Below are positions 51,981 to 61,214 of a stretch of DNA of 64,000 bases, one piece after another. The stretch's first letter is position 1; every line of letters begins with the position of its first letter. The stretch comes from Lachnospiraceae bacterium UBA7093 (GTDB lineage Bacteria > Bacillota > Clostridia > Lachnospirales > Lachnospiraceae). The position numbers and the translations under genes are program-made. The notes under the pieces were generated by a model. That model ran no database searches, was not told the DNA's origin, and was given only the letters and a program-made list of their open reading frames with translations. The stretch covers positions 44,947 to 108,946 of the forward strand of contig DKYT01000049.1 in the NCBI GenBank assembly GCA_002492465.1. Reading direction: 5' to 3'.

Positions 51981-53063
51981 TTACTTTTGCGACAGCAGTT
52001 TTTCATAATCAAAGTTAAGGGCAATCTCTTTCATATGAAGCAGATATTCGTCTATTGTTTTTCCCGGCTGCCCCTTTTTGGCAACTATGTTGGTTTGATT
52101 GGCAAAGCACTCCGTCATGTAGCGGTTGTATCTGGGATGGTAATGACTGTAGTCTGCGTAGTTGTTCAGGTCGCAGATAATTTCTTCCTGGTCAGGGAAA
52201 AAGTATATTTCTACGTTGTCATAGGCATTCAGTCTGTTGGAGATATAACGGTATTCTTCTATGGTAGCGTTCAAATGATTTTCTTTCCGCACATCGTTCC
52301 AGAATAAAATGCTGTAAGGCGGAAAGAAAATTACAAATTGGGTGTCCGGGTTTGCCTCTATGTAGGGGCATATATTGGCGGAAAGGTTTGCTTCGGCGGC
52401 GGCAAGGTAAGCCTCCGGCTGCGCTTCTTCCTTAACCTGCTCCGGGGAGGTGTAGTTGTGAAGCACCCATTCCTGACTATAATATTCCTCTGTCCACCAG
52501 CTGGCGTACACATTGGAGAGATCCGTTGGATCGGGATCCGCAATGGGGCGAAGAATATAGTTCAAGACCACATCTTTATTCAGCACATAGGCAATATCGT
52601 TCAGGGGATTGTCGTCGTACAGATATTCCGGTATGGGGTATTTGGTTTCCTCCACACCGCCGGTATAGGTAATCACATCCACTCCCAAAAACACCTTTTT
52701 AACCCGTTTATTACCCTGGTTATTGGGACTTTTAAAAATAATATCCATGATATTTGCCTGATCCCTGGGAAAAGCGCCGCTGTAGCTCAGCTTAATGGTC
52801 TGCAGATCCATCAGCTCTTTAAACCAGGCGGTCTGAAAATTTACCGTCATGGAAGAACCTAAAATCACACTGTCATACTCCATATGCGCAGCCATTCCCG
52901 GATTTTGGGATAACTGATTGTCTACCAAATAAGGGAAGTCTTTCAAAGGGCTGTGATAGTGGAAAAAAGGATCCACATAAATCACCAGCGCCACAATGAA
53001 AATACAGGCACAGGCGGTAAGAATCAGGAAACTCTGCACCGCCCTCTTAAAGGGATTTTTCAT
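51981..53063 (-). CDS. DltD/AlgJ-like SGNH partner of the MBOAT acyltransferase
   Basis: A 360-residue protein with one N-terminal helix (SFLILTACACIFIVALVIYV) and an extracytoplasmic SGNH-like domain. SVILGSSMTVNFQTAWF carries the nucleophile Ser, and DYSHYHPRYNRYMTECF carries the Asp-x2-His. This is the DltD/PatB-like partner that receives acyl groups handed out by an MBOAT protein. ATG 53063 follows GGAGGAAAA; a GTG at 53075 is in frame. Last gene of the operon starting at 58033. Confidence 0.85.
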   Translation of the reverse strand: MKNPFKRAVQSFLILTACACIFIVALVIYVDPFFHYHSPLKDFPYLVDNQLSQNPGMAAHMEYDSVILGSSMTVNFQTAWFKELMDLQTIKLSYSGAFPRDQANIMDIIFKSPNNQGNKRVKKVFLGVDVITYTGGVEETKYPIPEYLYDDNPLNDIAYVLNKDVVLNYILRPIADPDPTDLSNVYASWWTEEYYSQEWVLHNYTSPEQVKEEAQPEAYLAAAEANLSANICPYIEANPDTQFVIFFPPYSILFWNDVRKENHLNATIEEYRYISNRLNAYDNVEIYFFPDQEEIICDLNNYADYSHYHPRYNRYMTECFANQTNIVAKKGQPGKTIDEYLLHMKEIALNFDYEKLLSQK

Positions 53064-53128
53064 ATTTTCCTCCACACCGAAGGTATTTGCGCAGGCGCGC
53101 TATTACCTCCATTCTAAGAATTCTGCCG

Positions 53129-54583
53129 TCAAAAATTCACATACAGGAAGGAACTGACACCGGAGAAGGAAAGCACACTCCAGACCAGCAGAATCGTCAT
53201 AACCAGAACATTCCAGACGCCCGGCTTTGCCTTTTTCGCAAGCGTTACTGCATTCTGTCCGAAAAATACCCAAAGCAGCAATAAGACAAGCAGCAATACC
53301 ATTAAAATATAATGAGAAAAGGGCAGTGTGTCTATTCTCAGCACCTTGATCACATACCAGAACTCATCCAGATTGTAGCAGCCGGCAAGCTCCCAGTTGA
53401 TTTTCCCAAAACCGCCGGAAAAAATTCTCTTAAAAAGCGCCAGCCCCTCTCCCACAGAAGGCGCCCTGAAAAAAATCCATGCCCCGTTTACATACAAGAA
53501 GGTCAGCAACACGCAAACGCCATGTAAAATTTTATTTTCTCCCCTGTTTTCCTTCTTTTTCCCCCGGCGGTAATCCTTCCATACCCTGGTTGCCACGTAG
53601 AGCACTCCGTGCATCAGCCCCCAGACTACAAACTGCAGACCCGCCCCATGCCAGATTCCGCTCACCAGAAAGATCAGCAGGCAATTCAAATAGGTTCTGC
53701 CTTTTCCTTTCCGGTTCCCTCCCAGAGGAATATATAGATATCGGGTAAAAAAACAGGTAAGGGTTATATGCCATCTCTTCCAAAACTCCATAATATCAGC
53801 CGCTTTATAGGGAGAATCAAAATTAAGCGGCAGGTCAAAGCCCAGCAAACCTGCGATTCCCATTGCCATATCACAGTATCCGCTAAAATCAAAGTAAAGC
53901 TGCAGGGTATAGGACAGCATCACAATCAATCCGTCCCATGTATTCAGCGCCCCAAGATTGGCATAGCCGAAATCTACTCCTTTTCCCAGGGTATCCGCAA
54001 GCAGTACCTTTTTAAACAGCCCTAAAGAAAACAGATAGAGACACCTGAAAATCCTTTCCCAGTCCGCCCGTCTTGGGGAATCCTCAAACTGAGGAAGCAT
54101 TTCCTCCGGCAGGGCGATAGGTCCCTGCATAACCTTGGGGAAAAAGCTTACATACAATCCATAAGAAAGCGCCCTTATCTCTTTTATGCTGCCTCTGTAG
54201 CATTCCGTCAGAAATGCGATCTGGGTGAAGGTAAAGAAGCTTACCCCCAAAGGCACAAAACCCCCTGTTCCCACATACTTGAAGCACACCAGCGCCCCTA
54301 TGTTAAACAGCACGCCCACCGCCAGCGTCTGTTTTTTGTACACTGTCCTCTCCATCTGCCAGGACAATCCATAGTTGATTGCCATGCTGCATACCAAAAC
54401 CGGCAAATATGCAGGGCGGTTCCAGCCGTAAAATACAAAGGACGCCGCCAGCAGGAAGAAGAGGCTCAGTCTTCCTTTATCCGCCTCTCCCCACAGCTTC
54501 CCTCCAAGCCATTTGCAGCCCCAAAAGCCTGCAAAGGTAAGGGGCAGAAACAGAAATAAAAACCCGTAAGAATTAAACAGCAT
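53129..54583 (-). CDS. MBOAT O-acyltransferase (DltB/AlgI family)
   Basis: A 484-residue multi-pass protein that moves acyl groups across the membrane for O-acylation of a surface polymer. MBOAT signatures: FFPKVMQGPIALPEEMLPQF, YTLQLYFDFSGYCDMAMGIA, NFDSPYKAADIMEFWKRWHI (first conserved His) and VSGIWHGAGLQFVVWGLMHG (catalytic His). The start overlaps the upstream stop (TAATG). Acetylation of the locus glycan is the likely use; the dlt genes for D-alanine activation are absent. Confidence 0.94.
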   Translation of the reverse strand: MLFNSYGFLFLFLPLTFAGFWGCKWLGGKLWGEADKGRLSLFFLLAASFVFYGWNRPAYLPVLVCSMAINYGLSWQMERTVYKKQTLAVGVLFNIGALVCFKYVGTGGFVPLGVSFFTFTQIAFLTECYRGSIKEIRALSYGLYVSFFPKVMQGPIALPEEMLPQFEDSPRRADWERIFRCLYLFSLGLFKKVLLADTLGKGVDFGYANLGALNTWDGLIVMLSYTLQLYFDFSGYCDMAMGIAGLLGFDLPLNFDSPYKAADIMEFWKRWHITLTCFFTRYLYIPLGGNRKGKGRTYLNCLLIFLVSGIWHGAGLQFVVWGLMHGVLYVATRVWKDYRRGKKKENRGENKILHGVCVLLTFLYVNGAWIFFRAPSVGEGLALFKRIFSGGFGKINWELAGCYNLDEFWYVIKVLRIDTLPFSHYILMVLLLVLLLLWVFFGQNAVTLAKKAKPGVWNVLVMTILLVWSVLSFSGVSSFLYVNF

Positions 54584-55386
54584 TATTCCTCATCCTCATA
54601 ATAATCCTGCCACTGCTCTACCGTTTTTGCGGTGACCGGATCCTCATAAATATAGTAACCGTCGATCTCATCCAAAAACACCAGCCCCCGATCCTGGGGA
54701 TCCACATCCGTCGCCCGGTTCTTTGCCATCACAATATACTGACAATAGTCCTCCCGCACCGCCTGAAGCAGCGCGTCCACATCCACCACCTCCGGTTTCT
54801 CCATCGCCTCATAAACGGCATTGTAGTAAGACCACTGATTCACAATCATCTCCCTGCCGTAGGGCATGTGGATTCCTGCGTCATACTGCCTGACAAAATG
54901 AATCAGTTCCGGCGGCATCACCGCGGACACATAAGCCCCTGGATCCTCCGGTCCGATCAAATCGCAGATTTTAATCGCCGTATCCGGTATATGGTAAAGA
55001 TTTTCCGCTTTTGAAATATATTGACCTTTATAAACATAACTTCCGCAAAGAACGACCAGCAGCCCGGAAATCGCCACGCCGATCCTTTTATGCTCTGCAA
55101 AAAAACGGCAGGCTCCATACACAAAGATCAGCCCCATAGGCACGGTCCAAAGAACCCGATAGTAGGTCTCTCCGTCCAGCCCCGCCGCCACAAATACCTT
55201 TCTGCTCACCGGGAACAAAAACAGCACCACCACCAAAAGAGGGGCATAAACCAGAAGCAGACGGATTCTCTTGTCCCTTTCCCGAATCAAAAGATAAACC
55301 CAGGCGATGGCGCTTAATAAAAGCAGGAACTTTAATCCTGTATATAATTTGAAAATCACCAGACTTTCCATAAAGATTCCAAACAT
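54583..55386 (-). CDS. Membrane protein with C-terminal soluble domain, possibly the second half of the DUF6077 protein
   Basis: A 267-residue protein with four to five helices in the first 120 residues, then a soluble domain (YHIPDTAIKICDLIGPEDPG, MPYGREMIVNQWSYYNAVYE, YCQYIVMAKNRATDV). It has a good AAAGGAG site. The upstream 361-residue gene ends in TAG at 55405, in the same reading frame, only six codons before this ATG. The two could be an ancient split of one GT-C-like protein of about 635 residues. No family recognised for this part alone. Confidence 0.75.
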   Translation of the reverse strand: MFGIFMESLVIFKLYTGLKFLLLLSAIAWVYLLIRERDKRIRLLLVYAPLLVVVLFLFPVSRKVFVAAGLDGETYYRVLWTVPMGLIFVYGACRFFAEHKRIGVAISGLLVVLCGSYVYKGQYISKAENLYHIPDTAIKICDLIGPEDPGAYVSAVMPPELIHFVRQYDAGIHMPYGREMIVNQWSYYNAVYEAMEKPEVVDVDALLQAVREDYCQYIVMAKNRATDVDPQDRGLVFLDEIDGYYIYEDPVTAKTVEQWQDYYEDEE

Positions 55387-55404
55387 AAACGATCTCCTTT
55401 CCGA

Positions 55405-56490
55405 CTAGGGAACCAGCCATCCGTGGGTCAGGGCAATATAAAGCAGCACATAAGCCCCTCCGGGCACACAGCTCAGTCCTGCCTTGATCAGAATTCCCGG
55501 TTTCCTATGCCTGAATGCAAACAACACGCCGTACCCTGCCGTCATCAGACAGCTGAGCAGAATCGCAAGGGAACTGCTTGCCCCTCCCGCAAAATTTAAG
55601 CAGGTAAGCAAAAGCCAAAGTCCTTTTTTCTCTTGCGTCTCCTCTTTTCCAAGACAAAGGAAAATCCAGATCACCGCCGGTATCACAAAATTTCCCGCAA
55701 AGGACTTCCCCTGCCAGGTTCTGGTGAGGAAAAAGGTTTCCGTGGTATAGATGGATATATTGCCAAACACCTGCCACAAAGCGATCAAAAACAGAAACAT
55801 GGGAAGCAGGTCTTTTCTTTTGCCCAAAAGCGTCTTACCCAGCTGTCCGTACAGAACATAGGTAAGGGGAATCAACACAAGAGGAACCGCGCTGTGACAC
55901 ACAATCGTAGCATGGACGCCGCACATGCTTCCTATATAAGCCTCCCATATGGGAAAAAGGGCGAGGGCATGACGCACATCCAAAGGCGAGCTGCGTCCGG
56001 TATAGGGATTTACTCTGTACAGGGTGTCCAGCTGCTGGGCAATCAGCGCCTGTGCCCCATAGTAAGCGTCGTCCCCGTCAAAGGATGCATTTACAAACGC
56101 CATATACAATTGAAATCCTACCAGAAGAAAGAACAGCCCTATAATCAGCTTCTCCTCCCAGGCGCTTTCTCTCAAGCCGGACAAAAGAGAAAAATCATAC
56201 TCTTTTCCCCCCTTTATACTTTTCCATGTGACAAAAATTCCTGCCATAGCACACAAAAGGGCAAGAGGCGTAAAAATTTTTACCAGAATGGTAAAGCCAT
56301 TGTAAAGGGCACAGAGCACCACCGGTATTCCCACCAGCTCAAAAAGAGTAAACAGCAGAATGTAACCGGCAATGAAAGCCACTCCAGGGGTCCTCAGACG
56401 CCGCTCTAAAAGCGGCATGGGAAGAAGTCCCATGCAAAACGGGACGGCAAGAAGCCAGAAAATAAGCCCTAATACTTTTAATACGATCAT
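55405..56490 (-). CDS. DUF6077 multi-pass membrane protein (GT-C-like)
   Basis: A 361-residue protein with about nine to ten helices. An external loop with NASFDGDDAYYGAQALIAQQ resembles the acidic catalytic loop of GT-C glycosyltransferases, and RTWQGKSFAGNFVIPAVIWI is typical of DUF6077. It sits between another GT-C gene and the MBOAT genes. GGGGG-type site upstream. The stop (TAG) is in frame with the next gene. A glycosyltransferase role is an inference from fold and context. Confidence 0.8.
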   Translation of the reverse strand: MIVLKVLGLIFWLLAVPFCMGLLPMPLLERRLRTPGVAFIAGYILLFTLFELVGIPVVLCALYNGFTILVKIFTPLALLCAMAGIFVTWKSIKGGKEYDFSLLSGLRESAWEEKLIIGLFFLLVGFQLYMAFVNASFDGDDAYYGAQALIAQQLDTLYRVNPYTGRSSPLDVRHALALFPIWEAYIGSMCGVHATIVCHSAVPLVLIPLTYVLYGQLGKTLLGKRKDLLPMFLFLIALWQVFGNISIYTTETFFLTRTWQGKSFAGNFVIPAVIWIFLCLGKEETQEKKGLWLLLTCLNFAGGASSSLAILLSCLMTAGYGVLFAFRHRKPGILIKAGLSCVPGGAYVLLYIALTHGWLVP

Positions 56491-56506
56491 CTTTCTTTTC
56501 CCCTTC

Positions 56507-58033
56507 TTATTTTTTCAGCCGAAACAGGTAATAGGTAAACTCCTGGTCGTCCAGATACCAGGGTGCCTGCGCCGCCAGCTCATACTTTTCATGAATCACT
56601 TCAGGATAAGTATCCCTCGCCAACACAAAAGTGGTCTGCCCCTCTGCAATATACCGCTCCTGCTCCTTTTCCACATCATCGATGGCAATGGTCTGGGTCT
56701 GGAACCATCTGCAGGTAGGGACAATATCGCACACCGTATAAAGCCCTGCATCCAGACAGCCGATATTCAACAGCGTAGGCTCCTCCTCCTGCTCCACGAT
56801 CTCCTTAAACTGATACAGGAAGATGTCCTCCTATTTCTCCCCCATGTGGGGAACGTTCATAGAAAACATGTATACGGCGGCTACGCTGGCTGCTACCATC
56901 AGAACTGCCCAAATATCTTCCCATCCTTTTATGGATATCTTTCCTTCTGGATGCCTCTGCTCTTTCCTCTCCCCCGACACGCCCACAAACGCAGCCCCCA
57001 GCACTGTAAAAACTGAAAGGGGAAGGGCATAATAGGGCAGCTCCGATCCTCCTATATAAATTCCCAGAAACAGGAAAAAACACAGCGCCAGCACATTAAA
57101 CCGCTCCAGCCATTTTCTCCTTTTGCCAAGTATCTGCCAGCCTACCCCCGGAATGAGAAAGAAAAAGTAAATCCAATTCTGCCGGATTACCCAATACAAA
57201 AGCTTACTTAAAGTATAAATTCTGTCAAAAAGCCCCGGTCCTTCCCCATTTAAGTTGCTGTACACAAATACATTGATATACACATAGCCCCAGTACCACT
57301 CATACAAGCCATGGTTTAAGGCAAAATAAATCACCCAGGGCAGAAAGGGAATCGCCATACCCCCTAAAAATACCAGGCACCCTTTCACCGCTCCCCACAG
57401 ATCCTTTTTCACCAGAAAGGAAAATGCCACGCACATCATCCAGGCAAAAAAGAAGCCCAGCACCGTAAACTTAATATTTGCCACCATTCCCGCCAGAATA
57501 CCGTTTATGAAAACGATTTTCAAGCTCATAGTTCTCTCAGGATATTGGTTTTTAAAATAATCCAGGGAAAAATACAGCCCCCAGATCAGAAATGGAAGAC
57601 AGACCTCCTCCGCGCTTCCTCCCCAATAAAAGCTGTAAGAACTGACCATTACCGCAAGGGTGGGAATACTGAAAACCAAAGCTCTTCCCTTCTTGACATA
57701 CAGCTCTAAAATCCGGTAAATGCCAAACAGATCAAAAGCGGCAAGAATCACCTCCATGACGAACACCCCTGCAAAGGTAGTATGAGAGATCAGGTAGGCA
57801 ATCCCATAAAAGAAATAAAGGTACATGCCCTTCTGGTCAAACACGTCCCTATAAGGCATTTTCCCGTTAAAAAGCGCCTTTCCCACTGAAAAATAGCTGT
57901 TAGCATCGTTCCAGTCGTTGCAGGGATAAAGAAAGGAAGATCTGGTTGCAATCAGCATAATCAAAAATGCCGACACAATCAAAAAGCATCCCCTCCAGCT
58001 TTTTTTATGTGCAATCTTACCTGTGTTATCCAT
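56507..58033 (-). pseudogene. GT-C membrane glycosyltransferase interrupted by an in-frame amber codon
   Basis: From ATG 58033 (site GAGGTAAAGA), 400 codons encode about ten helices with a GT-C-like first loop (PCNDWNDANSYFSVGKALFN and MPYRDVFDQKGMYLYFFYGI). A TAG at 56831-56833 follows NVPHMGEK. The same frame then stays open for 107 more codons to 56507 (EDIFLYQFKEIVEQEEEPTL, LLNIGCLDAGLYTV, a soluble domain usual at the end of such enzymes). No ATG lies near the break, so restart is unlikely. This is a nonsense mutation, a sequencing error or read-through; the 400-residue part alone may still be stable. Confidence 0.75.
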
Positions 58034-58231
58034 TCTTTACCTCACCCTCACATCCCCAAAGGGACGTCTTTATAAGCCCCTGGTATTTGATCTTTTCCAA
58101 CCTGCCAGCCTTTTCTGCACTGCAGATTCATGGCTTTCCTCCCATTTTACACCATTTCCATTCCAAGCACCAGTGTATAATTCTTTAAGATTTTCTATCC
58201 ATAATAATACATAATATTATTCATGCATAAG

Positions 58232-58260
58232 TGGACACATTTTTTAAACTATGCTACAAT
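58232..58260 (+). promoter_or_regulatory. Promoter of the FAD oxidoreductase gene
   Basis: TGGACA (58232-58237), 17-base spacer, TACAAT (58255-58260), 60 bases before the ATG. Confidence 0.6.
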
Positions 58261-58320
58261 GATGTAATGTATATAACGTCATGATACACGATTTCATACA
58301 GGAAAGGTGGATTTATAAGT

Positions 58321-59895
58321 ATGAAGAAAGCACTTGTCATAGGCGCTGGTCCCGCGGGTCTTACCGCCGCTTATGAACTTCTGACCAGATCAGAGGACAT
58401 TGAAGTTACCGTATTTGAGGAAAGCGATTGCTTCGGCGGTATTTCCAAAACCGTAAATTATAAGGGAAACCGTATGGATATGGGCGGTCACCGCTTTTTC
58501 TCCAAGATTCCCGAGGTTAACGAATGGTGGGACAAGATGCTGCCCATGCAGGGAGCGCCCACCTATGACGACATTCTTCTGGACAGACCCATGCCCCTTT
58601 CCAAAGGCGGTCCCGATCCGGAAAAGGAAGACAGAGTCATGCTCACAAGACATCGTGTCTCCCGTATTTATTTTGATTCTAAATTCTATGATTATCCCAT
58701 TTCCTTAAAGCTGGAAACTTTTAAGAATTTTGGTTTTCTCACCACCATGAAGGTAGGCTTCAGTTACCTTGCCGCCCTGGTGCACAAGCTGCCGGACGAT
58801 AACCTGGAAAACTTTTATATCAACCGTTACGGCCGCAAGTTGTACTCTATGTTTTTTGAATATTATACCGAAAATCTCTGGGGACGCCACCCCAGCGAAA
58901 TCGACGCCTCCTGGGGCGCACAGCGTACCAAGGGTTTATCCATTATGGCGATCATAAAGGATGTATTTGAAAAGAAATTTAAAAAGAAAAACCGCAAGGT
59001 GGAAACCTCTCTGATTGAAGAATTCAAATATCCCAAACTGGGTCCCGGTCAGCTGTGGGACGTTACCGCCAGTGAGATCGAAAAGCTGGGGGGGACTATT
59101 ATCAAGCATGCAAAGGTGACAAAGGTTCATAAAAATGAAAACAACGTAATTACCTCCCTGACCTACGAACAGGATGGACAGGAACACACCATGGAGGGAG
59201 ATTATTTCATTTCTTCCATGCCGGTAAAGGATCTGGTTGGCGGTATGAACGATGTTCCCGCCGACCCCAAAAGGATTGCCGCAGGGCTTCCCTATCGTGA
59301 TTATATGACTCTGGGCGTTCTTGTGCCCAAGATCAATCTGAAAAACAAGACAAAGCTGAAAACCGTTGGCAATATCGTCCCCGACTGCTGGGTCTATGTA
59401 CAAGATCGAAACGTAAAACTCGGGCGGTTCCAGATCTACAATAACTGGTCCCCTTATATGATCAAAGATCTGGAGCACACCGTATGGATCGGGCTTGAAT
59501 ACTTTGTAAACGAGGGGGACAACTTCTGGAACATGAGTGAAGAGGCGTTCTCGCAAATCGGCATTCAGGAAATGATTAAGCTGGGCTTGATCGACGGTCC
59601 CGAGGTTGTGATAGACACCCACATGGAGAAGGTAAAGAAAGCATATCCCGCTTACTTTGATACCTATGATGAGATCGATACTCTGGTGGCATACCTAAGC
59701 TCCATCGACAACCTGTACTGCGTAGGACGTAACGGTCAGCACAGATACAACAACATCGACCATTCTATGGTGACCTCCTTTGAAGCCGTTAAGAACATTT
59801 TAAGCGGAGAAAAGGACAAGACTAATGTCTGGAACGTAAACACTGAAAAGGAATACCACGAGGAAGGTCCTAAAAACGAAGCTGAGGTTGATTAA
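58321..59895 (+). CDS. FAD-dependent oxidoreductase of the amine-oxidase/UDP-galactopyranose mutase-like group
   Basis: A 524-residue flavoprotein. The dinucleotide loop is VIGAGPAGLTAAYELL, and MDMGGHRFFSKIPEVNEWW and YPISLKLETFKNFG recall the Glf/protoporphyrinogen-oxidase-like superfamily. FAD-end motif: YCVGRNGQHRYNNIDHSMV. Members with this layout sit in surface-glycan loci and are annotated as Glf-like or sugar oxidoreductases; the true substrate is uncertain. AGGAAAGG precedes the ATG. It is a single-gene unit with promoter and terminator next to the glycan genes. Confidence 0.85.
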   Translation: MKKALVIGAGPAGLTAAYELLTRSEDIEVTVFEESDCFGGISKTVNYKGNRMDMGGHRFFSKIPEVNEWWDKMLPMQGAPTYDDILLDRPMPLSKGGPDPEKEDRVMLTRHRVSRIYFDSKFYDYPISLKLETFKNFGFLTTMKVGFSYLAALVHKLPDDNLENFYINRYGRKLYSMFFEYYTENLWGRHPSEIDASWGAQRTKGLSIMAIIKDVFEKKFKKKNRKVETSLIEEFKYPKLGPGQLWDVTASEIEKLGGTIIKHAKVTKVHKNENNVITSLTYEQDGQEHTMEGDYFISSMPVKDLVGGMNDVPADPKRIAAGLPYRDYMTLGVLVPKINLKNKTKLKTVGNIVPDCWVYVQDRNVKLGRFQIYNNWSPYMIKDLEHTVWIGLEYFVNEGDNFWNMSEEAFSQIGIQEMIKLGLIDGPEVVIDTHMEKVKKAYPAYFDTYDEIDTLVAYLSSIDNLYCVGRNGQHRYNNIDHSMVTSFEAVKNILSGEKDKTNVWNVNTEKEYHEEGPKNEAEVD

Positions 59896-59898
59896 GAA

Positions 59899-59940
59899 AG
59901 AGGTCAGCTGGCGGAAACGCTAACTGACCTCTGTTTTTTT
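59899..59940 (+). terminator. Terminator of the FAD oxidoreductase gene
   Basis: AGAGGTCAG/CTGACCTCT stem with a TGGCG-GAAA-CGCTA inner stem, then seven T. The end abuts the stop of the converging radical SAM gene. Confidence 0.9.
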
Positions 59941-60919
59941 ATTTTCTGAAAAGGGACTGCCGTGCGCCATGATTGGCGTCTCTGTGTTTCAAGGTGTCGT
60001 CCACCACATCCATACGCAGCCCTGCGTCTATGAAATCACAATATTTACAGAAATTGTAATCTCCTCTGCTCTTCTTGATCGCCTGGCGCAGCTTTTGATA
60101 TTCTGCACTGTTCCATGCCTCCTTTAAAGGCGTCTGGTTCAGATCCGCCAGCGTAGTCGCTTCAAAATTATCGCAGCAGCAGATTCCCATCCTTCCATCC
60201 GGGAAAATAAACATATCTGTGTAGGGCATCAGGCAGGTCTCTTTGATGATCTTCTGGGTATTCTGCTTATTGGGGGCGCTTCCCGCGCGATTGGTCAGCA
60301 CCGCATCCATATAGCGCATCTGGATCAACAGCTCCACATTCTGAAACTCTTCCTCATGCGCCTTTGCGTAATCGTAAATCTCCTGTACATTGTCATGAAG
60401 CTTCATATCCCTGCAATAATTATTGATAATCAGCTGATCTACATAGGGAATAATCTCCTTTACCTTGTCCACCGTAAGCAAAAGTCCATTGGAGGAAAGG
60501 AAGATAAAACAATCCGGAAGCTGTTCTCTGCAATATTTATGAAACTCTACAATTCTGGTATCCAGAAAAGGCTCATTATTTCCATACAAAGTCAGATGAC
60601 CTTTATAGCCCCAGTCCCGAAGCTGGTCTATGATGCTGTAAAACAGCTTATCGTCCATCCGCTTATAAGGACGCTTTTCTGCATTTTTATTTGCCGTGCA
60701 GAAAGAGCAGGTACTGTTACAGCGATTGATGGTCTCCAGATTGACCACCAGAGGCATAGGCACTTCTTCTCCCTTGAAAAAGTAATCAATATATTTTTCC
60801 TGAAGTTTATTTCTCGTAAGAAATTGTAATTTTAAATAACTCTCAGAAGATAGCTTGGGAAATCTTTTCTGTAAATTCCATCCAAGCGCACCGCCAAAGT
60901 TGTGAAACTTAACTGACAT
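59939..60919 (-). CDS. Radical SAM protein with SPASM-like C-terminus
   Basis: A 326-residue protein. The iron-sulfur motif is CNSTCSFC (Cys-x3-Cys-x2-Cys) near residue 70, with LTLYGNNEPFLD and FIFLSSNGLLLT continuing the barrel. A C-terminal cysteine-rich segment (GICCCDNF and NFCKYCDFIDAG) is of the SPASM/Twitch type for extra clusters. Such proteins modify peptides or sugars. No peptide precursor gene is seen within several hundred bases. The role here is unknown; surface-glycan loci often hold similar enzymes. Confidence 0.88.
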   Translation of the reverse strand: MSVKFHNFGGALGWNLQKRFPKLSSESYLKLQFLTRNKLQEKYIDYFFKGEEVPMPLVVNLETINRCNSTCSFCTANKNAEKRPYKRMDDKLFYSIIDQLRDWGYKGHLTLYGNNEPFLDTRIVEFHKYCREQLPDCFIFLSSNGLLLTVDKVKEIIPYVDQLIINNYCRDMKLHDNVQEIYDYAKAHEEEFQNVELLIQMRYMDAVLTNRAGSAPNKQNTQKIIKETCLMPYTDMFIFPDGRMGICCCDNFEATTLADLNQTPLKEAWNSAEYQKLRQAIKKSRGDYNFCKYCDFIDAGLRMDVVDDTLKHRDANHGARQSLFRK

Positions 60920-61101
60920 ATCATTCTCCTTTGTTTGTCCAACCGGTTTATTCCTATCTTACTATATTCTTAACCGCAAAGCCTATTATAATTTATGTGG
61001 GAGAAAAAAACAACCCTCACCTTTTGGGACATCATTCACAAGGGCAACTGTTTTGTCTCTTTGTATCGGATCCAAACCGTTAACACAATACTGTATTTGT
61101 A

Positions 61102-61130
61102 TTGACAATTTTCATTAAAAATGATAATAT
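61102..61130 (+). promoter_or_regulatory. Promoter of the IclR-sialidase-aldolase operon
   Basis: Perfect TTGACA (61102-61107), 17-base spacer, TAATAT (61125-61130). The preceding 180 bases (60920-61101) hold the divergent radical SAM upstream region with nothing else recognised. Confidence 0.7.
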
Positions 61131-61151
61131 TGTTTTGTAATTTAGATCAGC

Positions 61152-61168
61152 GTTCTGAATATCAGAAC
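61152..61168 (+). promoter_or_regulatory. Candidate IclR-type operator
   Basis: GTTCTGA-ATA-TCAGAAC is a perfect 7+7 inverted repeat 22 bases after the -10 box, with a further half-site TTCAGAA at 61191-61197. Its place suggests autorepression by the adjacent IclR protein. Confidence 0.6.
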
Positions 61169-61214
61169 TTAAATTTATTTTTCAGAATAATTGCGAGAGG
61201 ATTTGATGTAAAAA

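Noticed and set aside
56507..56797. Independent small gene of 96 residues
   Set aside because: It is in frame with the 400-residue GT-C protein upstream and only separated by one TAG; its GTG has no ribosome site.
56831..56833. Pyrrolysine or other recoding of the amber codon
   Set aside because: TAG ends ordinary genes in this window (for example at 6281-6283 and at the end of the aldolase gene), and no pyl genes or stem-loop signal was seen.
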